A DNA stretch of 64,000 nucleotides, from NCBI GenBank assembly GCA_963556255.1, contig OY744605.1:63994416-64058415 (forward strand), written 5' to 3'. Below the pieces are notes generated by a model that worked only from the letters and a program-made list of their open reading frames with translations, was not told the origin of the DNA and made no database searches. The position numbers and the translations under genes are program-made. This document shows, piece after piece, positions 59,189 through 64,000 of the stretch; within the stretch, counting starts at the first letter, position 1, and the number at the start of each line of letters is the position of its first letter. Source of the stretch: Allolobophora icterica (taxonomy: Eukaryota > Annelida > Clitellata > Crassiclitellata > Lumbricidae).

Positions 59189-59657
59189 TAATTTTGTTCT
59201 GCTTCTCCAAAAGTAAATCATCAAAAATCATCAAGTTATTTTTTGCGCTGCTTAAGTCACTAGGATCCAGCACATCTTCCGCGGATTCGTAAAAGCTACA
59301 TTCTATATCCGACTTGTCTCTTAACATTCTCGCTGTCTCTTCAACAACGCATGCTGGAGAAATATTTAGTCTCATAATCTCGTCTTGAATACCGAATAGC
59401 CTCACGATCGCTTCTTTCGGTAATTTTTCCTCGAATGCTTTCTTAAGAATGCGGTACTCCGGTTGAAATAGAGATTTGCCAAATACTTGCAAATTGTTAT
59501 AGTCGAGCCATCCGGGTCTCAAAAGTAAGTTTAACAGCAACGTTGTCTTACCACAACCCGACTTTCCTACTATCAACCCTCTTATACTTCTAGGTAATAG
59601 CGGGTTGTTAAATCTTTTCGATATGAAATCATTCCACGATAAGTCTTTCACTTCCAT
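59189..59657 (-). pseudogene. packaging ATPase, N-terminal fragment with Walker A and B
   Basis: About 156 codons of the genome-packaging ATPase. Walker A is VGKSGCGKTTLLLNLL (about residues 30-45) and Walker B is KNNLMIFDDLLLEKQN (about 139-154). After EKQNK the frame runs into MITE sequence. The start context TTTAAAATG faces the PLA2 gene start 33 bp away, forming a divergent promoter. The protein would power DNA packaging into the capsid; with the insertion it cannot be made in full. Confidence 0.92.
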
Positions 59658-59690
59658 TTTAAATATAAATCATTCTGTATTAAAATAGAA
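59658..59690. promoter_or_regulatory. 33-bp divergent promoter region
   Basis: It separates the ATPase and PLA2 start codons. It contains TTTAAATATAAATC toward the ATPase and TATTAAAATAGAAATG toward PLA2, both A/T-rich as at other genes of the element. Confidence 0.5.
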
Positions 59691-60236
59691 ATGTATTGCG
59701 TCAAGTGTAAAGGAAAGACCGAAACAAGAGATCTTCAGAACGCCGTCAGTAAAAATAATAGACCCATGCTTCGAGGTGTATGCGTCGTATGCGGAACGAC
59801 TAAAACTCAATTCGTTAAAGGAGCCACTGCGAAAGGTGGAGATCTAGTCGGTTCATTGAATACAGCCACTAGAAACGTGAAATTACCTTGGGCTAAATAT
59901 CCAGGCGAGATGCATCTTCCAGGTCATTCGTTTACGGGACCTGGGACTAGGTTGGATTTAAGACTGAATCCCGACGGCACTCCTAAAGATTGGAGTAACC
60001 CCATCAACAGAGTAGATAACGCGGCATATTATCATGACTTGGCTTACGATCGACACACTGATACGGCTTCTAGGAATGTTGCCGATAGAGTGATGATTAA
60101 TGATTTGAATAATATTCCTAATCCTACTATCCGAGAGCGTTTCGAGAGAGCGGTAGTTAAACCTATATTGTCTGTTAAATCGAGTCTCGGATTGGGTTTA
60201 AAAAAAGCCCCGATCCGAAATGGACTGATCAATTAG
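59691..60236 (+). CDS. zinc-ribbon plus parvovirus-type phospholipase A2 domain
   Basis: 181 aa. The N-terminus has a small zinc ribbon (YCVKCKGKTETRD and CVVCGTTKTQFV, cysteines 3, 6 and about 31, 34). The PLA2 domain follows: LPGHSFTGPGTRLDL is the calcium-binding loop (about residues 75-90) and NAAYYHDLAYDRH carries the catalytic His115-Asp116, as in parvovirus VP1 PLA2. Expected role is membrane breach during entry or intracellular release. At its end, an A-run (60200-60206) separates it from integrase text in the -1 frame that opens upstream of any integrase ATG, so PLA2 and integrase are probably one polypeptide. Confidence 0.85.
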   Translation: MYCVKCKGKTETRDLQNAVSKNNRPMLRGVCVVCGTTKTQFVKGATAKGGDLVGSLNTATRNVKLPWAKYPGEMHLPGHSFTGPGTRLDLRLNPDGTPKDWSNPINRVDNAAYYHDLAYDRHTDTASRNVADRVMINDLNNIPNPTIRERFERAVVKPILSVKSSLGLGLKKAPIRNGLIN

Positions 60237-61129
60237 CGGATGAATTACATAAACCTGTGGTAAGACATTTTAGAAAGAGAAAAGTGTACGTTAGTGGGAT
60301 AGATGAGATATGGGCTGCTGATTTAGTCGATATGCAAGCCTTCGCTAAAGAAAACGATGGTGCGAAATACCTGTTAACCGTTATAGATGTGTTTTCCAAG
60401 TACGACTGGATTGTGCCACTGAATGATAAGAGTGGGAAATCTACAGCAAGCGGCTTCGTGAAGATACTCGAGAGCGGACGAAAGCCTGTTAAATTATGGG
60501 TAGACATGGGGAAAGAGTTTTATAACCAAGACGTTAAGAATTTGGTTGGGTTATACTCTACGGAGAATGAAGAAAATTCTTGCGTAGTCGAGAGATGGAA
60601 CAGGACGATGAAAGATAAAATGTTTAAGTACTTTACGGCTAATTCAACGAGAAGATATATCGACGTTTTAGACGGAATGGTTAGTAATTACAACAATACA
60701 AGACATTCTTCCATCAAAATGACTCCCGCTAAGGCTAGTATGAAAACGAATGAAAAGACTGTATTTATGAATTTATACGGCGAAGAGGTCTCTCAGCCTG
60801 TTGCGCCTAGATTCTCGATCGGAGATAAAGTCAGGATAACTAAAAAGAAAAATATCTTTTCGAAAGGATATACCCCCAGATGGACGGAGGAAAGTTTTAC
60901 TGTATCCCGGATTCAATACACAGATCCACCAACTTATAAGATTACTGATTCTAACGGCGAGGATATACAGGGCTCATTCTATGAACAGGAGCTACAGAAG
61001 ACGACTCAAGAAATATTTAGGATCGAAAAAGTGATTAGAAAACGCGGGAAGAAATCACTCGTTAAATGGTTAGGATATCCAGACTCGTTCAATTCGTGGG
61101 TAAATAATGAAGACTTGATTAATCTATAA
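60206..61129 (+). CDS. retroviral-type integrase with chromodomain
   Basis: Open in this frame from about 60206; first ATG at 60257 (290 aa). The DDE core includes IWAADLVDMQAF (first Asp), LWVDMGKEFYN (second Asp) and ENSCVVERWNRTMKD (Glu). It is followed by an SH3-like segment (FSIGDKVRITKKKNIF, KGYTPRWTEESF) and a C-terminal chromodomain (IEKVIRKRGKKSLVKWLGYP, then SFNSWVNNEDL). It would bind the TIRs and insert the element with a 6-bp duplication; the chromodomain may guide it to chromatin. It has no own start context with TATA motif, which supports translation as part of the PLA2 polypeptide. It ends 20 bp before the right TIR. Catalytic residues are intact. Confidence 0.95.
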   Translation, partial: SPDPKWTDQLADELHKPVVRHFRKRKVYVSGIDEIWAADLVDMQAFAKENDGAKYLLTVIDVFSKYDWIVPLNDKSGKSTASGFVKILESGRKPVKLWVDMGKEFYNQDVKNLVGLYSTENEENSCVVERWNRTMKDKMFKYFTANSTRRYIDVLDGMVSNYNNTRHSSIKMTPAKASMKTNEKTVFMNLYGEEVSQPVAPRFSIGDKVRITKKKNIFSKGYTPRWTEESFTVSRIQYTDPPTYKITDSNGEDIQGSFYEQELQKTTQEIFRIEKVIRKRGKKSLVKWLGYPDSFNSWVNNEDLINL

Positions 61130-61148
61130 TCAGAAACTGCAAGAAATT

Positions 61149-61336
61149 ATTCCCAACCCACGTAATCACCCGATGACTCATCAGCGCGTGATCGATACTG
61201 CGGGAATTTCCAATAGTTTCGATGACTCATACGATGGTCGTGACGTCATGTGGTTATTGCGTGGTTATTGGGCGGTTATTGCATTATGAACCTAGTTATT
61301 GGGTGGTTGTGCTGGGCGCTTAGTTTTACATCTACT
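61149..61336 (-). repeat. Polinton right TIR, 188 bp
   Basis: Inverted copy of 45224-45411 with two C/T differences. It ends ACATCTACT at 61336. Confidence 0.98.
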
Positions 61337-61342
61337 TATAGG
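61337..61342 (+). repeat. target-site duplication, right
   Basis: TATAGG, identical to 45218-45223. Confidence 0.95.
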
Positions 61343-61744
61343 TCATATATTATTGTTTTTAATTGTTATAATTTTCAAATTAATAATTAAGCTTACACTT
61401 ACAATATCGAATCTAAAAGTAGACGTGTGTTATTTTCTATTAACGGAAGCAGTGACCAGGTTATTAAAGACGAAAGAGATATGTCACATCCGGTTTCTAA
61501 TAGCTGGTCAAAAAACCGCAAAGTTTACTATCACATTTCTAATAAAGGCGAACGTAACTTCTATTTGTCCTGTCAGCAATTCAGCGAATAACTATTTCTT
61601 CGGCAGTTTTCGTTTACTATAGACGATATACATTTACTCACAGAACAAATCTTTTTAATTTATATGAAAAATATGGATTTGATTGCGAGACAATCGTGTT
61701 TTCTGAAGATAGTTCGAAGCGAGACCCAATCGAGACGATCTTGT

Positions 61745-61845
61745 TTGACAGTTGGGGGGGGGGTGCACGAGACACTTTTGAACTGATCTGGTAAAAAAAG
61801 AGGTGAAAAAGTTTTCTCGCGCTCACGCGCTCAAACATTTTTTAG
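61745..61845 (-). repeat. dispersed repeat, copy 2
   Basis: Its complement reads CACCTCTTTTTTTACCAGATC then AGTTCAAAAGTGTC, a diverged inverted relative of 800-915, with a poly-G/C stretch at one side. Confidence 0.6.
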
Positions 61846-62017
61846 ACATTTTCTATTGTTTCTTCACAATTGGGGGGGGGGCTGTATACTGTGCCCCCCA
61901 CTGTTAAAGCCTTAAAGGTGAGGTCTTGTCCCCCTCGAACACCTCCAGGGATCAACGCCCATGAAATCGAGAAAACGTCTATCGTCTTTTTATCCAGTTT
62001 CTTCATGACTCATTTTG

Positions 62018-62081
62018 CAGACCGGCAACTGAGGGCTCGCGGACCGGCACCAGTCCGCGGACCACAGTTTGGGAAGCACTG
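62018..62081 (-). mobile_element. hAT-type terminal fragment
   Basis: On the minus strand from 62081 it reads CAGTGCTTCCCAAACTGTGG then TCCGCGGACTGGTGCCGG, a widely seen hAT element end. The opposite end was not found, so it is a truncated copy. Confidence 0.6.
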
Positions 62082-62887
62082 CTGTAGTTCTCTTGCCATT
62101 GCTTTCAGCTGTATTGTTTCAGCTGTTGTTTATCACGTTCAGCTTCTATTCACTCTTGTGCCTCCTACTAAAATTGCTATTTCTGTATCCAAATGTATTC
62201 TTTTCTTCCATTTCCACGTGGGCCTGTCTCGCTTTCTCTGTGTCTTCTGTTTGTAGTCTCTGACTTTCAGGTTGTTGCCTCTGCAGTAGCAGTCCACACC
62301 TAGAACAACGTGTCAGCTTGCCTTGATCGCTTTATGACTGTATCACGTGTTCCATTCTTCTTCGTTCGGCTTTGAGTCTTTCTTTTCCCATTTATTGCCT
62401 TTGCTATTCCATTTATTCTTTCCAGCCTCTTTGCTTTGTCTCTTGGCTTATTCTAGCCATATTCTTCTGGGCATCTTCATATTTTACCTTCGAATTTCGA
62501 TCTTCTGCAGCATTGCTTCGATCGTTCACGTAGCAGGTTGTTCCTTCACCGGCTTCCCTTATGGCTTCAACGCTGCACCAGCTTCCTCTATTTCCCTTTC
62601 ATCAACTCTATCGCTAACACATCTAATAACGCGTCTCGACTCCATTCTTCATTTGCTCAAGCCATGCTTACTCAATGTCTACCAAAGCCGCTTACTGATC
62701 AGTTGCTTTATTTCTGCCTGTTTTCTACCGAAATTCGTTTCAGCTTATATATTTACTCAACCTTTCTCTATGTGTAATAGTGTACCATAAGCATAAAACA
62801 ATTTTTCACACTATAAGTGCTGAAAACGACAACGTATACAGTATGACAACTGAAAGATCTTTGACGTTTTTCAGGGTTGATATAGTA

Positions 62888-63354
62888 AGGGGCCGTCCAC
62901 ATATTACGTACGCAATGAGGGGGGTCGGATTTTGGCGATTTTGCGTACGGGTGCGAACGGGGGGGGGAGGGAAGAGGGGGGGACAAAAGTGTACGTACGC
63001 AAAATAAATTTCTAATAATGACGTCCACATTAGCCTATTTTTAACTCTGTATTGTCCTATAATAGTCTTCCGATGGCATTTTATTACATTATATAAAAGC
63101 CATTTGCAGTTATTCTGTGCTGTGAACGAGACACCTATAATTTGTCTATATTGGCCATCACTCATCCTTCAATCTGGCCTAAAGTGCAGACAGTCGGGCT
63201 GTCGAGACACTTTCTGCAGTTGGTCTTCGGGGGGGGGAGGTGCGTCAAGTGTACGTACGCGGGGGGGAGTGTGGAAGAAAGTACGCTTGCGAACAGGGGG
63301 CGAGGGGGTCCAATTTTCCCGGATTTTTGCGTACGTAATATATGGATGGCCCCT
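62888..63354. mobile_element. G-rich MITE with inverted ends
   Basis: The left end AGGGGCCGTCCACATATTAC and complemented right end AGGGGCCATCCATATATTAC match at most positions over 28 bp, both continuing into GTACGCAA. The interior has further TACGTACGC copies (62995, 63254) next to poly-G tracts, so it may be two nested half-elements. No TSD was found and no transposase is encoded. Confidence 0.7.
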
Positions 63355-64000
63355 AAGCGCATAGCCTACTCAATACTCATTGATTCTCATTATCCTATTG
63401 GTTACGGTTCCGCCTTTGAAGATTGCCAAAAAGATTTTTTAAGTGATCCAAACCGCTGCGTCAGTTCTTGATCTTAGTTCTGCTATAGGTTCTCATTTGG
63501 AATCTTTATAGTGACTATAGTTTGTCTATTCCGCTGCAGTTTGCTATTTGTTACTAGTTAGTTTTTCTCTTCTGCTTGTTTTATTATCTCCCTATAAATA
63601 TATTTCGAAAACAAAGGTACACTGCTTCAGTACACAAAGTGACCACGTTATTGTTCTCGTAAAATACAGTATAGGCCTACTATAGCATTTCATCTTAAAC
63701 TGTCTTCCCTGTGAATCTTCTCTTCTTCAGCTGCTCCAAGTTGACGCCGACTTACTCCGTGAACATTCTCCTTGTTCTAGACATCTGGGTTTTCCGCTTA
63801 CTTCAACCGAATCGACGAACATCAACGAAACTTGAATTCCGAAAAAGTTGGACGTCTCAGGCCACCGTAGTTGCTTGTCGATTTAAAACTTAGTCTAAGT
63901 GATGAGATCGCTGCGCTTAAGTCACGTTCTGAAATCCTTCACCCATGATCAGATTCTTCATTTGAGCCTTCGTTCAAGGGCCTCTTTGCGACTCGTGGAT
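63355..64000. other. unannotated host sequence
   Basis: No gene; TAGGCCTA at 63672. Confidence 0.45.

Larger units (their letters stand above)
45224..61336 (+). mobile_element. Polinton/Maverick element, complete length
   Basis: This is a 16,113-bp self-synthesising DNA transposon. It is bounded by 188-bp terminal inverted repeats (TIRs) with AG...CT ends and a 6-bp target duplication, TATAGG, on both sides. It encodes the diagnostic set: family B DNA polymerase, retroviral-type integrase, adenain-like protease, FtsK/HerA-type packaging ATPase and a probable double jelly-roll capsid protein. Accessory genes include an HNH endonuclease, SAP-NUMOD1 protein, C1q/fibre-like protein and PLA2 domain. 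Polintons integrate through the integrase and copy themselves with the protein-primed polymerase; capsid genes imply a virus-like stage (known for the family). Near-identical TIRs suggest recent insertion. However, polymerase, protease, a conserved structural gene and the PLA2-integrase junction carry frame breaks, and a MITE splits the ATPase, so this copy is not autonomous as read. Confidence 0.98.
61343..62887. other. unannotated host sequence
   Basis: No gene is supported; C/T-rich frames at 61870-62790 have no domain. It contains the repeat copy and hAT end listed separately. Confidence 0.45.

Overview
The window is eukaryotic, almost certainly from a marine-type invertebrate metazoan; I cannot name the species. 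About three quarters is non-coding DNA full of long microsatellites (CCAT, TATC, CAGT, TCAA, TAC/TAA, GGA, AT, GA arrays), minisatellites, decayed non-LTR retrotransposon (LINE) tails, hAT-type MITEs and tRNA-like SINE remnants. A 200-base N gap lies at 36119-36318. I recognise no ordinary host protein-coding gene. The many long ORFs over simple repeats are artefacts. The 8-mer TAGGCCTA occurs about 15 times in the host part and not at all in the large element described below.

The major discovery is a complete-length Polinton/Maverick element at 45224-61336 (16,113 bp). It has 188-bp terminal inverted repeats differing at only two positions, AG...CT termini and a perfect 6-bp target-site duplication (TATAGG). 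From left to right it carries a protein-primed family B DNA polymerase (with SAP-like and endonuclease VII-like parts), an HNH endonuclease, an adenain-like cysteine protease and a C1q/tail-fibre-like protein, all on the + strand. A block on the - strand follows: SAP-NUMOD1 protein, likely double jelly-roll major capsid protein, small processed core-like protein, conserved Polinton protein, membrane protein, dUTPase-fold protein without catalytic residues, pVI-like lytic protein, probable minor capsid protein and packaging ATPase. An acidic repeat protein on the + strand interrupts that block. The right end is a + strand phospholipase A2 domain joined to a retroviral-type integrase with a chromodomain. 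Together these form a virus-like self-synthesising transposon: polymerase, integrase, protease, capsid set, ATPase, and probable entry functions (fibre, PLA2, lytic peptide).

The copy is recent (near-identical TIRs, intact TSD) but not functional as read. The polymerase has a frame break and an in-frame stop, three other genes have -1 frame breaks (two at homopolymers, two at short runs), and the ATPase is split by a 668-bp MITE with perfect 45-bp inverted repeats. Features that deserve attention are: perfect hairpins at both convergent gene junctions; an A/T-rich TATA-like motif directly before nearly every start codon; CRE and AP-1 consensus sites plus phased CAATAAC repeats inside the TIRs; and a 713-bp cassette encoding the acidic protein, flanked by a 29-bp direct repeat that duplicates the tail of the neighbouring gene.

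Layout: 1-17 kb LINE tails, tRNA-like remnants and microsatellites; 17-40 kb mostly microsatellites, a 240-bp dispersed duplicate (20.7 and 28.2 kb) and two MITEs; 40-45 kb LINE and hAT remnants; 45.2-61.3 kb Polinton; 61.3-64 kb hAT-like ends and a G-rich MITE.
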